A stretch of 64,000 nt of DNA from Clostridium sp. C105KSO13. GTDB lineage: Bacteria; Bacillota; Clostridia; Lachnospirales; Lachnospiraceae. Within the stretch, counting starts at the first letter, position 1, and the number at the start of each line of letters is the position of its first letter. Shown here piece after piece: positions 35,719 to 44,448 of this stretch. The translations under genes were made by a program, and so were the position numbers. The DNA is taken from positions 1-64,000 of the forward strand of contig NZ_FBWL01000159.1 in the NCBI RefSeq assembly GCF_001517425.1. The letters are read 5' to 3'. The notes below the pieces were generated by a model that ran no database searches, was not told where the DNA came from, and saw nothing but the letters and a program-made list of their open reading frames with translations.

Positions 35719-37062
35719 ATGGAAAACAATCAAGGACTTAAGAAGAATCTTGGCGTTATGACGGCAATGTCGCTGGTCGTAGGCTGTGTCATCGGTGCCG
35801 GCGTATTTTTTAAGCCGTATGCCATTTATCAGGCCACAGGCGGTGCTCCTGGGATGGGAATCCTGGCATGGATTGCAGGGGGCCTTGCTAGTATTGTAGC
35901 CGCTCTCACTTTTGCAGAGGTGGCCGTTCTCATTCCCAAAACCGGAGGTATGGTAGCCTATCTGGGTGAAGTTTATAACGAAAAAATCGGCTTTTTGGCC
36001 GGTTGGATGCAGATTGTAATTTTTTATCCCGCTTTTTTAGCCGGCTATGGTGTAAAGGTCGGCACAGAGCTGAGTGAATATTTAGGCTCACAATACACTC
36101 TTCCCATAGCAATAATCGTTATCATCGCCTTAGTTGCCCTGAACACGCTGGGATCTAAGACAGCCGGAAGCATGCAGGTAGTTTCTACCATATGTAAGTT
36201 AATCCCTCTGCTGCTCCTGATGATTTTTGGCTTTATTTTTGGCGGCGGGAACAATCCTGTCTTTACCCCGGTGGTCGCAGAAGGCAAAAATATGGCAGCT
36301 GTCTTCGGGTCCACATTACTGGCAGTTCTTTTTGCCTTTGAAGGCTGGACAAATGTAGGAACCATCGCAGGGGAGATGAAAAACCCCGGCAGGGATCTTC
36401 CCCGGGCAATAATCGGCGGTGTTTCAATCATTATGGTGGTATATCTTGTTATCAACATTGCGTATTTATGGGTAATACCGGCAGATCAGCTTATGAATTT
36501 AGAATCCCCGGCATCTGCAGTAGCGATGAAGATTTTCGGACCAACAGGCGGATTATTGATTAAAATCGGTATCATCATTTCTGTTATAGGCGCTGCCAAC
36601 GGCTTCTTAATGTCAGGCTCACGGGTTGCCTATCTGCTTGCCAGTCAGAAGAGTTTGCCCGGAAGCTGCAGGCTGAACAGTTTGAATAAAAACCAGGTCC
36701 CGTCTAACTCTATTATTTTAGTAGGTTTTTTGGCCTGCCTTTATTCCTTAAGCGGAAGGTTTGATATGCTAACCGACCTTGCAGTATTTTCCTGCTGGAT
36801 TTTTTATACCCTGACCTTCGCCTGTGTTATGAAACTACGCAAGACAAAACCTGCCCTTCCACGTAAATACAAAGTGCCTTTTTATCCTATTGTCCCCATT
36901 CTGGCAATCATAAGCGGCCTATATGTAATTATAAGTCAGCTGTTCCTGTCAGGTTCCTTCACCAGAATGTTGTCCATCGGCAGTATAGCTATCACCTTAT
37001 TAGGCCTTCCGGTACATATTCTTGCGAAAAAATATTATGCTGCAGATTCGTCCCGTTTCTGA
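35719..37062 (+). CDS. APC family amino acid permease (SteT-like)
   Basis: A 447-residue transporter with about 12 spans. 'VVGCVIGAGVFFKP' is the unwound TM1 substrate segment of APC proteins, and 'FAFEGWTNVGTIAGEMKNP' is the TM6 signature. It is closest in style to LAT-type serine/threonine exchangers such as B. subtilis SteT. GAAAGG precedes the ATG. Monocistronic and one of few plus-strand genes here. Confidence 0.9.
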   Translation: MENNQGLKKNLGVMTAMSLVVGCVIGAGVFFKPYAIYQATGGAPGMGILAWIAGGLASIVAALTFAEVAVLIPKTGGMVAYLGEVYNEKIGFLAGWMQIVIFYPAFLAGYGVKVGTELSEYLGSQYTLPIAIIVIIALVALNTLGSKTAGSMQVVSTICKLIPLLLLMIFGFIFGGGNNPVFTPVVAEGKNMAAVFGSTLLAVLFAFEGWTNVGTIAGEMKNPGRDLPRAIIGGVSIIMVVYLVINIAYLWVIPADQLMNLESPASAVAMKIFGPTGGLLIKIGIIISVIGAANGFLMSGSRVAYLLASQKSLPGSCRLNSLNKNQVPSNSIILVGFLACLYSLSGRFDMLTDLAVFSCWIFYTLTFACVMKLRKTKPALPRKYKVPFYPIVPILAIISGLYVIISQLFLSGSFTRMLSIGSIAITLLGLPVHILAKKYYAADSSRF

Positions 37063-37080
37063 TCTTAGGAATGAAACTCA

Positions 37081-37215
37081 GAAGCAGCTGCCTCACTGCT
37101 GTGCGGTCTGTCCACTTCCATCGGTGCGCTGATTGCCTTTCGTGCTCTCCAGGGAATCGGCGAAAACCGCAGAAAATACAGAGCATACAACAAGATACTC
37201 CTGTATATTGTTTAA
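37081..37215 (+). pseudogene. MFS transporter remnant
   Basis: Immediately after the permease stop, an open stretch reads 'ASLLCGLSTSIGALIAFRAL' then 'QGIGENRRK', resembling TM3-TM4 of drug-efflux MFS proteins, and ends at a stop at 37213. No flanking domains survive. Confidence 0.4.
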
Positions 37216-37254
37216 CAGCCCCGGCAGAAAGCCGTGATGTCTTCATGCACTGCA

Positions 37255-37667
37255 CTCTTAATACTTTTGCCCTCAACCCAATCTTCAATTTCACTTTTGG
37301 TCTATGCAAATTATTTAAGCCTGTAAATATACTTTCCTTAGAAGTACGCAGACATGCCGTTATAACGGCAAACTCAAGACACGGATTTGTCTTTAAAGCT
37401 GATTCAAACAATGACTTTTTTCTCCTATGTCTCATATAAAATCTGTGACAAAAACTGCAGCGATCCCAGATAATCACTCTCATCTCCCTGGGCATTCAAA
37501 AGACGCCTAATCCGCTCCTTTTCATAACCAGAATCCAGCACAGCACTTTCGTGCCGCCTGAATTCCTGGGATATAGCCTGTCTTAACATTGCAAAAGCAT
37601 TCTTCAAATTTCCCTGCTTTGCGCTTTTCAGAGAGAGGCTGATAACCGGATACTGCCAGTAGGGCTG
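37255..37667 (-). pseudogene. AAA-ATPase-like / PDDEXK_9 family remnant
   Basis: Two fragments of one gene. 'QYPVISLSLKSAKQGNLKNA' to 'SDYLGSLQFLSQILYE' ends at a stop at 37425; then in another frame 'SLFESALKTNPCLEFAVITA' and 'LRTSKESIFTGLNNL' follow. In intact proteins a segment with Walker B ('LIDEYD') lies between these parts; it is deleted here, as are the P-loop and the nuclease domain. It is wedged against the nrdG 3' end. Confidence 0.7.
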
Positions 37668-37713
37668 TACTTGATTTTTTTTGGTTTTTACGAAAATACT
37701 TTCCGTGTTAGAA

Positions 37714-38259
37714 TTAGAGGCTCGCTCCCTGCAGCTTATCATCGTTCCAAAGCCTTATCTCTTTGCTCTTCAATGTATCCGGCACATTAATAATCCTCTG
37801 ATTTGACGAGCCTCTAAACTGCAGACTAATATCTTTCAGTTCCTCCTTGAACTCACCGTCAACCAGAACATCGATCAGCTCCAGCATTTCCTCTGTGCAC
37901 TCACATCTGGCACGGCTCTCTCCAAGCAGGTCTTTCTCCAGTGTATACCCCGTATAACACCAGATATCTTTTTCTGGAAACAATAATCTTACTTTTTTCA
38001 AGAAAGGCAGCAAGGCCCGCTGATTTTCCAACTCGAGGGGTTCTCCTCCCAATAAGGACAGCCCATTAATATAGCTTGGTTCCAAAAGATGAATGATGTA
38101 TTTCTGCGTTACTTCTGTAAATGGTTTCCCATAGGAAAATGACCATGTTTCTTCATTGAAACATCCTTTGCAATGATGCGTACAGCCCGAAACAAAGAGT
38201 GATACTCTCACTCCTTCTCCGTTGGCTATGTCACATTTTTTGATTTCACTATAGTTCAT
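37714..38259 (-). CDS. nrdG: Anaerobic ribonucleotide reductase activase
   Basis: A 181-residue radical-SAM enzyme. 'SGCTHHCKGCFNEETW' contains the CxxxCxxC [4Fe-4S] site and 'GLSLLGGEPLE' the SAM-binding motif. It uses SAM to generate the glycyl radical on NrdD. The gene begins two bases after the nrdD stop; the two are co-transcribed. Confidence 0.95.
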   Translation of the reverse strand: MNYSEIKKCDIANGEGVRVSLFVSGCTHHCKGCFNEETWSFSYGKPFTEVTQKYIIHLLEPSYINGLSLLGGEPLELENQRALLPFLKKVRLLFPEKDIWCYTGYTLEKDLLGESRARCECTEEMLELIDVLVDGEFKEELKDISLQFRGSSNQRIINVPDTLKSKEIRLWNDDKLQGASL

Positions 38260-38260
38260 C

Positions 38261-40417
38261 TTACAAATGTAGTACCCTTTCTTTTATTTCCTGCGTTCGG
38301 CCCTGGTTCCAGAATTGTGTACCGATGTATCCACAGGTCCTCCTTGCAACATTCAGCGTGTCCTGGTTACGATTATGACAGCGGGGACATTCCCATATCA
38401 GTTTACCATCCTCCTCAACAATTTGAATCTCGCCGTCAAAACCACATTCCTGACAGTAATCACTTTTTGTGTTAAGCTCTGCATACATAATGTTATCATA
38501 AATGAATCGGATAACCTGTAAAACAGCCGGAATGTTATGTTGCATGTTGGGGACTTCCACATAGCTGACAGCACCCCCGGTAGACAACTCCTGAAACTGC
38601 GCTTCAAATTTTAACTTTGAGAAAGCGTCTATTTCCTCCGTTACATTGACATGATAACTGTTTGTAATATAACTCTTGTCTGTCACACCTTCAACCATGC
38701 CAAATCTCTTCTGCAGACACTTTGCAAATTTGTAGGTGGTACTTTCTATTGGAGAGCCATAAATGCTAAATCCAATATTTGTTTCCTCTTTCCAGCGCTC
38801 ACAGGCTTCGTTCATATGCTTCATCACTTCCAGCGCAAAAGGTGTGGCTTCAGGGTCTGTGTGAGATTTTCCTGTCATATATCTGACACATTCGCACAAA
38901 CCGGCATATCCCAATGAAATCGTAGAATACCCTCCGTATAAGAGCTTGTCGATTTTCTCGCCCTTTTTAAGTCTGGAAATTGCACCGTACTGCCACAGAA
39001 TTGGGGCCGCATCGGAGAGTGTTCCCTTTAAGCGTTCATGGCGGCACATTAATGCACGGTAACAAAGTTCCAGCCGATCATCAAATATCTTCCAGAATTT
39101 TTCTATATTTCCTCCAGAAGACAATGCTGCATCCACCAGGTTGATTGTTACAACACCTTGATTGAATCTTCCGTAAAACTTATAATTACCATTTTCATCT
39201 TTCCAGGGACTTAAGGCGCTGCGGCAGCCCATAACCGGAAAGCAGTTTCCCTCTTTAAGTTCTTTCATCCTTTTTTCAGAAATATAATCCGGCACCATTC
39301 TCTTTGCCGTACATTTTGCGGCAAGTTCTGTAAGGTAATAGAATCTGGAACCCTTCGTAATATTATCCTCTTCAAGAGCATAAATCAATTTCGGAAAAGC
39401 AGGAGTGATCCACACGCCATCCTCATTTTTTACTCCCTGGCAGCGCTGCCGAAGCATTTCCTCAATAATCAGTGCCAGGTCTTCCTTTTCCTGCTCATCT
39501 TTTGCTTCATTCAGATACATAAAAATGGTGAGAAAAGGAGCTTGTCCGTTTGTTGTCATCAAGGTAATGATCTGGTACTGTATGGTTTGAACACCCTTCT
39601 TAATCTCATCATGAAGACGTTTCTCTGTAATTCTCGTAATATCCTCCTCAGAAACATTAATACCCAAGGATTCTATTTCTTCCAGAACCTCTTTTCTAAT
39701 TTTACCCCTTGAAACCTGGACAAACGGCGCAAGGTGTGTCAAGCTGATGCTCTGTCCTCCATACTGATTGCTGGCAACCTGAGCAATAATCTGAGTCGCG
39801 ATATTACAGGCAGTAGAAAAGCTATGAGGTTTTTCGATTAAGGTTTCACTTATTACCGTCCCATTTTCAAGCATGTCCTCAAGATTAACCAAATCACAGT
39901 TATGCATATGCTGCGCATAATAATCGGCATCATGAAAATGAATAATACCTTCTTTATCTGCCTCTATAATGTCTTCAGGAAGAAGCAGTCTTTTTGTAAT
40001 GTCCTTACTGACTTCACCGGCCATATAATCACGTTGAACGCTGTTGACAACAGGATCCTTATTCGAATTCTCTTCCATAACCTCCTCATTGTTGCACTCC
40101 AGCAGTGTAAGGATGCGGTCATCCGTTGTATTTGCTTTCCTAATCAGTGAGCGCGAATAACGATACCTGACATATCGCCTTGCAACCTCAAATGCCCCCA
40201 TTGCCATAATCTGGTTTTCCACCATATCCTGAATTTCCTCCACAGAGGCAGAACGGTTTAATTTTGCGCATTTATAATCAATATAGTCCGCAATCTCTGC
40301 TATTTGCTCCCGTGTAAGCTCCTGTCTTTCAACAGCAGAATTTGCCTTTGTAACCGCAATGACTATTTTACCTGCATCGAAAGTTTCTTCTGATCCATTT
40401 CTTTTAATGATTTTCAT
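38261..40417 (-). CDS. nrdD: Anaerobic ribonucleoside-triphosphate reductase
   Basis: A 718-residue glycyl-radical enzyme reducing NTPs to dNTPs without oxygen. An ATP-cone covers the first about 95 residues ('MKIIKRNGSEETFDAGKI'). The C terminus has four Cys as two CxxC pairs ('CQECG', 'CPRCHN') for the structural metal and the radical loop 'RRTCGYIGTQFWNQGR', where the Gly carries the radical. ATG 40417 follows AAGGAAAGGA. Diverges from a Crp/Fnr gene over a 28-bp palindrome. Confidence 0.96.
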   Translation of the reverse strand: MKIIKRNGSEETFDAGKIVIAVTKANSAVERQELTREQIAEIADYIDYKCAKLNRSASVEEIQDMVENQIMAMGAFEVARRYVRYRYSRSLIRKANTTDDRILTLLECNNEEVMEENSNKDPVVNSVQRDYMAGEVSKDITKRLLLPEDIIEADKEGIIHFHDADYYAQHMHNCDLVNLEDMLENGTVISETLIEKPHSFSTACNIATQIIAQVASNQYGGQSISLTHLAPFVQVSRGKIRKEVLEEIESLGINVSEEDITRITEKRLHDEIKKGVQTIQYQIITLMTTNGQAPFLTIFMYLNEAKDEQEKEDLALIIEEMLRQRCQGVKNEDGVWITPAFPKLIYALEEDNITKGSRFYYLTELAAKCTAKRMVPDYISEKRMKELKEGNCFPVMGCRSALSPWKDENGNYKFYGRFNQGVVTINLVDAALSSGGNIEKFWKIFDDRLELCYRALMCRHERLKGTLSDAAPILWQYGAISRLKKGEKIDKLLYGGYSTISLGYAGLCECVRYMTGKSHTDPEATPFALEVMKHMNEACERWKEETNIGFSIYGSPIESTTYKFAKCLQKRFGMVEGVTDKSYITNSYHVNVTEEIDAFSKLKFEAQFQELSTGGAVSYVEVPNMQHNIPAVLQVIRFIYDNIMYAELNTKSDYCQECGFDGEIQIVEEDGKLIWECPRCHNRNQDTLNVARRTCGYIGTQFWNQGRTQEIKERVLHL

Positions 40418-40484
40418 GTTAAGTATTCCTTTCCTTCTCAATTAACGATATTATTATTATAAATAATCTTGATTAAAAAAGCTG

Positions 40485-40512
40485 TTGCATTAATCACAGA
40501 TAGTAGTACAAT
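40485..40512 (+). promoter_or_regulatory. Promoter of the Crp/Fnr gene
   Basis: TTGCAT (40485-40490), 16 bases, TACAAT (40507-40512). The -10 box is the left edge of the 28-bp palindrome. Confidence 0.55.
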
Positions 40513-40534
40513 ATACTATATATAGTATATTGTA
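40507..40534. promoter_or_regulatory. 28-bp perfect palindrome, candidate operator
   Basis: Perfect palindrome with half-site TACAATATACTATA, covering the -10 and start of the Crp/Fnr transcript, 19 bases before its ATG. Probable autoregulatory site. Confidence 0.65.
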
Positions 40535-40552
40535 ACAAACAGGGGACTAAAT

Positions 40553-41206
40553 ATGCAAAAAAGAATAGAACATCTACATGCCGGTTTTAGATTTCCAGCC
40601 TTTGATATAAGCACAATTGCGGAAGAATATAAGAAAAATATAAAGTCTTTTAAAAAGAATGAGGTGATGATTATGCATAATTCCTGCAAGGAAGATTTAT
40701 TAGGGGTGGTAATACGGGGAACTGCCTATCTTGTAGGAGAAAACAAAGCCGCCCAACGAGAAATCCTTGATTACTTTGAAGAAGGTGATTTATTTAGCAG
40801 CCACATGCTGCTAAACCTTTCAGGAGACATTTTTTATATTATTTCAAAATATCCCTGTGAAATTGTTTTTATAGATCGTCATCAGGTCATTGAATGCTAC
40901 GTAAAAAATCATCCAGGCAACACAGATATCCTGGATGATTTATTACATGTGTACGAAAAGAAGATATCAGCACACATTTATATTTTACAACAGCGGACAA
41001 TACGTAAAAAACTCCTGCTTTACTTCAAATGGTTAAGCGAAAAATATAACACCTGTCATTTTGTACTGCCACTGCCATTTATCGATCTCGCTGATTTTCT
41101 GTCCGTCGACAGGAGCGCCCTGATGCGGGAAATTAAAAAACTAAATCATGAGCAGATTATCAAAACAGAACGGCGGGATATCACCTTGCTGCGGGCTTCG
41201 GAATAA
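40553..41206 (+). CDS. Crp/Fnr family transcriptional regulator
   Basis: A 217-residue regulator with an N-terminal cyclic-nucleotide-binding-like beta-roll and a C-terminal winged helix ('DLADFLSVDRSALMREIKKL'). The N-terminal Cys cluster of classical FNR is missing and only scattered Cys are present, so iron-sulfur oxygen sensing is not supported. AGGGG precedes the ATG. Position opposite nrdDG suggests control of anaerobic metabolism, but this is inference. Confidence 0.87.
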   Translation: MQKRIEHLHAGFRFPAFDISTIAEEYKKNIKSFKKNEVMIMHNSCKEDLLGVVIRGTAYLVGENKAAQREILDYFEEGDLFSSHMLLNLSGDIFYIISKYPCEIVFIDRHQVIECYVKNHPGNTDILDDLLHVYEKKISAHIYILQQRTIRKKLLLYFKWLSEKYNTCHFVLPLPFIDLADFLSVDRSALMREIKKLNHEQIIKTERRDITLLRASE

Positions 41207-41370
41207 ATCAAAGCCTTGCTTGGATATCGACTCCGAGGATAGAGTCCTGTAGAGCCTGTTGGTGTGGGGGAAGATTATCCGCTTTGTGGACGGCAAGGGT
41301 TTTGGCAGCTTTGCCAAATCACCACGTAATAAGAATAATAACAACCAACAGTACTAAAAAGCACTAAAAA

Positions 41371-41588
41371 GTCTCTCACAAACAAACCTCGCGGGGCAAA
41401 TGTCCGTCACATCCCAAGCCGTAGGCAAGTGGGAACGCGGCGAGTCAATGCCTGACATCATCACTTTTGGTAAACTCGCGTCCGTGCTGGGCGTTGGCCT
41501 CAACTACTTCGGAGAAACGTTTTCCAAGTCCCAACCATATGTTGCGGTCGAATCGGCGTCTGGAAAGAAGCGGACTTTCCGGGTTTAA
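41371..41588 (+). pseudogene. Xre family regulator remnant
   Basis: 'MSVTSQAVGKWERGESMPDI' is the recognition part of an Xre helix-turn-helix, then 'ITFGKLASVLGVGLNYF', and the frame ends at 41588 after a basic tail. The first helices are poorly preserved and no start with a ribosome site exists. The 160 bases before it show no recognisable gene. Confidence 0.65.
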
Positions 41589-41619
41589 CCGGGCTTACAA
41601 AACGATTCAAATCCAATCA

Positions 41620-41869
41620 TCAGGAATGTCTGGCGCAAGCTTCCTCTCCCATGGCAAGCATAAATTCCTCCATATACATAGGATACAAGGTTTTCATATC
41701 CACCTTGCCCACAGGAAAAGAAAACCTTGCTCTATTGACTGCCACACCAAGTAGACTTCCCGCTACTATAATATGATAGTCAGGAGCACCCTCGCAAAAG
41801 TATTTCAGAGAAGTCAATGCCCGTTCACAAAGGTGTATCTCATCGAACACAATCAGCGTTATGTATTCA
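41620..41869 (-). pseudogene. AAA ATPase (DUF4143 type) remnant
   Basis: 'EYITLIVFDEIHLCERALTS' carries the Walker B segment and 'HIIVAGSLLGVAVNR' plus 'FPVGKVDMKTLYPM' follow, typical of ATPases with a DUF4143 domain. P-loop and C-terminal domain are missing. It abuts the beta-phosphoglucomutase fragment directly. Confidence 0.7.
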
Positions 41870-42049
41870 CTTCCTCAGCACCCCTTTAATCATCTCCAAA
41901 CTAAGCTTACTCGTATCACTAACCCATAAATCAGCATTTGATTCCTTTGCAGCTGAGCCAACTCCTATTGCTTTCATATGCGCTGCCTTTATGGCTTCTA
42001 TACCGATAGCAACATTTTCAAAAGATGCAAATATTGATCTGGCTAACAG
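41867..42049 (-). pseudogene. Beta-phosphoglucomutase-like (HAD) remnant
   Basis: Last about 60 codons of a HAD phosphomutase: 'SFENVAIGIEAIKAAHMKAI' followed by 'GVGSAAKESNADLWVSDTSK' and a stop at 41867. This is the motif III/IV end of PgmB-type enzymes. Upstream it runs into the DUF134 promoter region. Confidence 0.65.
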
Positions 42050-42058
42050 GTTTTATTA

Positions 42059-42086
42059 TTGACATATGACACAAAAGATGTATAAT
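42059..42086 (+). promoter_or_regulatory. Promoter of DUF134/NifX-like pair
   Basis: Consensus TTGACA (42059-42064), 16 bases, TATAAT (42081-42086). Confidence 0.8.
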
Positions 42087-42088
42087 AA

Positions 42089-42106
42089 TATTGACATATG
42101 TCAATA
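42089..42106. promoter_or_regulatory. 18-bp perfect palindrome, operator
   Basis: Palindrome with half-site TATTGACAT. TTGACATATG occurs at 42059 (over the -35) and again at 42091, exactly 32 bases apart, so two sites bracket the promoter on one DNA face. Confidence 0.7.
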
Positions 42107-42125
42107 ACAAATATGAGGTGAAAAG

Positions 42126-42491
42126 ATGCCAAGACCCAGGAAACATCGGCGTGTATGCTCACACCCAAGATGCACCAGCTTTAAGCCGTGCGGAGGGGAT
42201 AAGCCAGTAATCAGAATAACACTTGACGAATATGAGGTTATTCGCCTGATTGATTTTGAAGGATTGACACAGGAACAATGTGCAGAGCAGATGGATGTCG
42301 CCCGCACCACTGCACAGGCCATTTATGCCAGAGCCAGAAAAGCATTGGCTCAGTGTATCGTTGAAGGACACCCTCTGCAAATTAGCGGTGGTGATGTGCG
42401 TATTTGTGAGTATCATAATCCATCCTGCGGCAAAGGTTGCTGCAGGCGGAAAAATTCTCAGATTGAAACGGAGAGGATTAATATTGAGTGA
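42126..42491 (+). CDS. DUF134 DNA-binding protein
   Basis: A 121-residue DUF134 protein. A Cys/His-containing N terminus ('HRRVCSHPRCTSFKPCG') is followed by a sigma-70 region-4-like helix-turn-helix ('LTQEQCAEQMDVARTTAQAI') and a C-terminal Cys cluster ('CEYHNPSCGKGCCRR'). Cys clusters at both ends could bind metal or an iron-sulfur cluster. ATGAGGTG precedes the ATG. DUF134 genes are often next to NifX/NifB-like genes, as here; it is probably a metal- or redox-responsive autoregulator. Confidence 0.9.
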   Translation: MPRPRKHRRVCSHPRCTSFKPCGGDKPVIRITLDEYEVIRLIDFEGLTQEQCAEQMDVARTTAQAIYARARKALAQCIVEGHPLQISGGDVRICEYHNPSCGKGCCRRKNSQIETERINIE

Positions 42492-42580
42492 AAAACGCGG
42501 AAGAAGTTATTCTGGATATCGCATCTAAGGAAGACAATCTAATCAGACTAATTTATCTATTTGAAGAAATGGAGGAAAAA

Positions 42581-42985
42581 ATGAAAATTGCAGTAACCTA
42601 TGAGGACGGAAAAATATTTCAGCATTTTGGACACACCAAACGATTCAAAGTATATGACATTACAGATAGTAAGGTTCAACTAACATCCACTGTAAGCACA
42701 GACGGCAGCGGGCACGGAGCATTGGCTGACCTTCTGAAAGAAAACGGCGTTACCACCTTGATTTGCGGGGGAATTGGCGACGGTGCAAAACGTGCCCTGG
42801 CAGAAGCAGGCATTGAACTGTACGGCGGTGTTTCTAGGGATGCTGATCAGGCTGTGAAAGACTTTCTGGCCGGTAACTTGAAATACAATCCCGATGTGAC
42901 GTGCAGACACCACGGTAATCATCATGGAGAGGGGCACAGTTGTGACGGCCGGAGTGAAGATGATCATCACAGAGGGCATTTATAA
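42581..42985 (+). CDS. NifX/NafY-type dinitrogenase cofactor family protein
   Basis: A 134-residue protein with the Nitro_FeMo-Co fold: 'MKIAVTYEDGKIFQHFGHTK', 'LICGGIGDGAKRALAEAGIE' and 'GVSRDADQAVKDFLAG'. The C-terminal tail is His/Asp-rich ('CRHHGNHHGEGHSCDG'), suited to metal binding. No nif genes are present, so it is one of the many orphan family members thought to handle metal clusters. ATG 42581 follows GGAGG; the open frame upstream overlaps DUF134 and is not needed. Confidence 0.87.
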   Translation: MKIAVTYEDGKIFQHFGHTKRFKVYDITDSKVQLTSTVSTDGSGHGALADLLKENGVTTLICGGIGDGAKRALAEAGIELYGGVSRDADQAVKDFLAGNLKYNPDVTCRHHGNHHGEGHSCDGRSEDDHHRGHL

Positions 42986-43068
42986 GGCAAACGATACGCA
43001 AATGGCAGAAAAGGGGCCGCTAGCCAGAGCAGACTATACTGACCAGCGACTACCTTAAATTTAATGTT

Positions 43069-43765
43069 TCAGATTTGTTTTCTTATGTCTTCTGGAACTT
43101 CTACATTTCCTAAAGCCGCAATCCCATGTTCTAGGGATTTAGCGGCATTATGCATCTTTTTTTCCTTACTTCCTATTGATTTTTGATGAGCTAAACGCCC
43201 TCCGCCTTCAGTACGTTTTTTCTTTGAGGCACCTTTTGCCTTCTGTTCTATTTTACGGGCTTGTTTTCGCTTTTCCCCCGCAGCCCTTTCCAATCGGGCA
43301 CGTTCCGCAATAAATTGCTCGTATTCTGCAGCCTGGTTCTTGCGTTCTTCCTCATTCTGGCGAAGATAATCAGAATAGTTTTCCCAATACTCAGTGATTT
43401 TTCCATCTTCAGTTCCCATATTTTATCTACTACCTCATCAAGAAAATAGCGGTCATGGCTAATAACTAACAGTGCACCTGTAAAATATTTAAGCTGTCCA
43501 ATTAAAAAATCAATTCCTTCACGGTCTAAATGACTCGTAGGTTCATCCGCTAAAATACCATGAACCTGTGCAGATAAGGCCTGCGCTAATTTAAGCCTTG
43601 TTTCTTCACCACCGCTCATGGTCTGTATATCTAATTGCTCAATACCGAGCTTGCCTACTAGTGCTAAATCTTTTTCCTTCTGTCTATAATCACATGTTTT
43701 CATTTGCCTGTTCGCAGGGAAAACCCTGCGATTTAAAGCAGGAAGAATTACATGAAAATATAATA
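43069..43765 (-). pseudogene. msrD: msr(D)-like ABC-F ribosomal protection gene remnant
   Basis: Part of the first ATPase half of an Msr(D)/Mel ABC-F protein: '[20 protein letters not shown]', '[18 protein letters not shown]' (Walker B) and '[20 protein letters not shown]'. A one-base loss near 43420 shifts frame; the next frame continues '[20 protein letters not shown]' to '[20 protein letters not shown]' and stops at 43069. The P-loop region and the whole second half are absent, so it is inactive. It follows a mef-like fragment in the same order as in mef-msr(D) resistance operons. Confidence 0.85.
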
Positions 43766-43788
43766 CATAAATATCCCTCCAATAATGT

Positions 43789-44412
43789 TTATTTTAATTC
43801 TAATTTTCTAATCTCAGTCATCATCGGGCAAACTATAGCTATGCCGATGATTAAAATTCCTGATAGTAAAAACCAATGGTTTACACCAATTCTATCAGCA
43901 AATAACCCGGAAAGGATTAATCCAAAAGGCATGACTAGAGACATGATGCTCCCCGTAAGCGAAAATACACGTCCTAAATATTCGGGCATAATTTTCTCCT
44001 GAAAAAGGGCCGTTTGTACACCACTGTAAAATGGCACCGAGAGTCCCATGATTGTACAGCAAACTACAAATATCACAAATCTACTTGATGGAAGTAATCC
44101 CGAAATAGTTAAGCTTATCCCCATCATAAAAATGGATACGGTTATTAATAAAATTCGCTTTTTGTAGTCCCCAAATAGCCCTAATATCAAACCGCCTGCC
44201 AACATACCTGAGGCATAAGCAATCTCCGTAATAGAAATATGCATCGGTGTACCATTAAAATATTCCATGGTGATTAAAGGATATAATGCATTGATAGGCA
44301 TATAAACAAACATATATAGTGTTCCTATGAGTAATAAAGCAAACAATCCTTTGTTATCCTTTAAGACAAAAAATCCCTCTTTCATCTCTTCTATGGAGGG
44401 CGTAAATAGCAA
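43789..44412 (-). pseudogene. mef: mef-like macrolide efflux MFS, C-terminal half
   Basis: 207 residues equal in pattern to the second half of Mef(A)-type efflux proteins: 'NKGLFALLLIGTLYMFVYMP', 'ITMEYFNGTPMHISITEIAY', 'LSVPFYSGVQTALFQEKI' and 'GVNHWFLLSGILIIGIAIVC'. Full Mef is about 405 residues, so the N-terminal half is lost. The break at about 44412 lies 37 bp from an IS1182 fragment. The remaining reading frame is clean, so decay is recent. Confidence 0.88.
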
Positions 44413-44448
44413 ATAAACTTGATATATAGGAAATTAATTTTCGCAAAT

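Noticed and set aside
36992-37495. 167-codon minus-strand frame across the APC permease end
   Set aside because: Only the part at 37255-37435 is protein-like, and it belongs to the AAA-ATPase-like remnant; the remainder is antisense to the permease and the MFS fragment.
42581-42985. NifX-like protein as evidence of nitrogen fixation
   Set aside because: No nif structural or assembly genes are nearby; orphan NifX/NafY-type proteins are common in non-fixing anaerobes.
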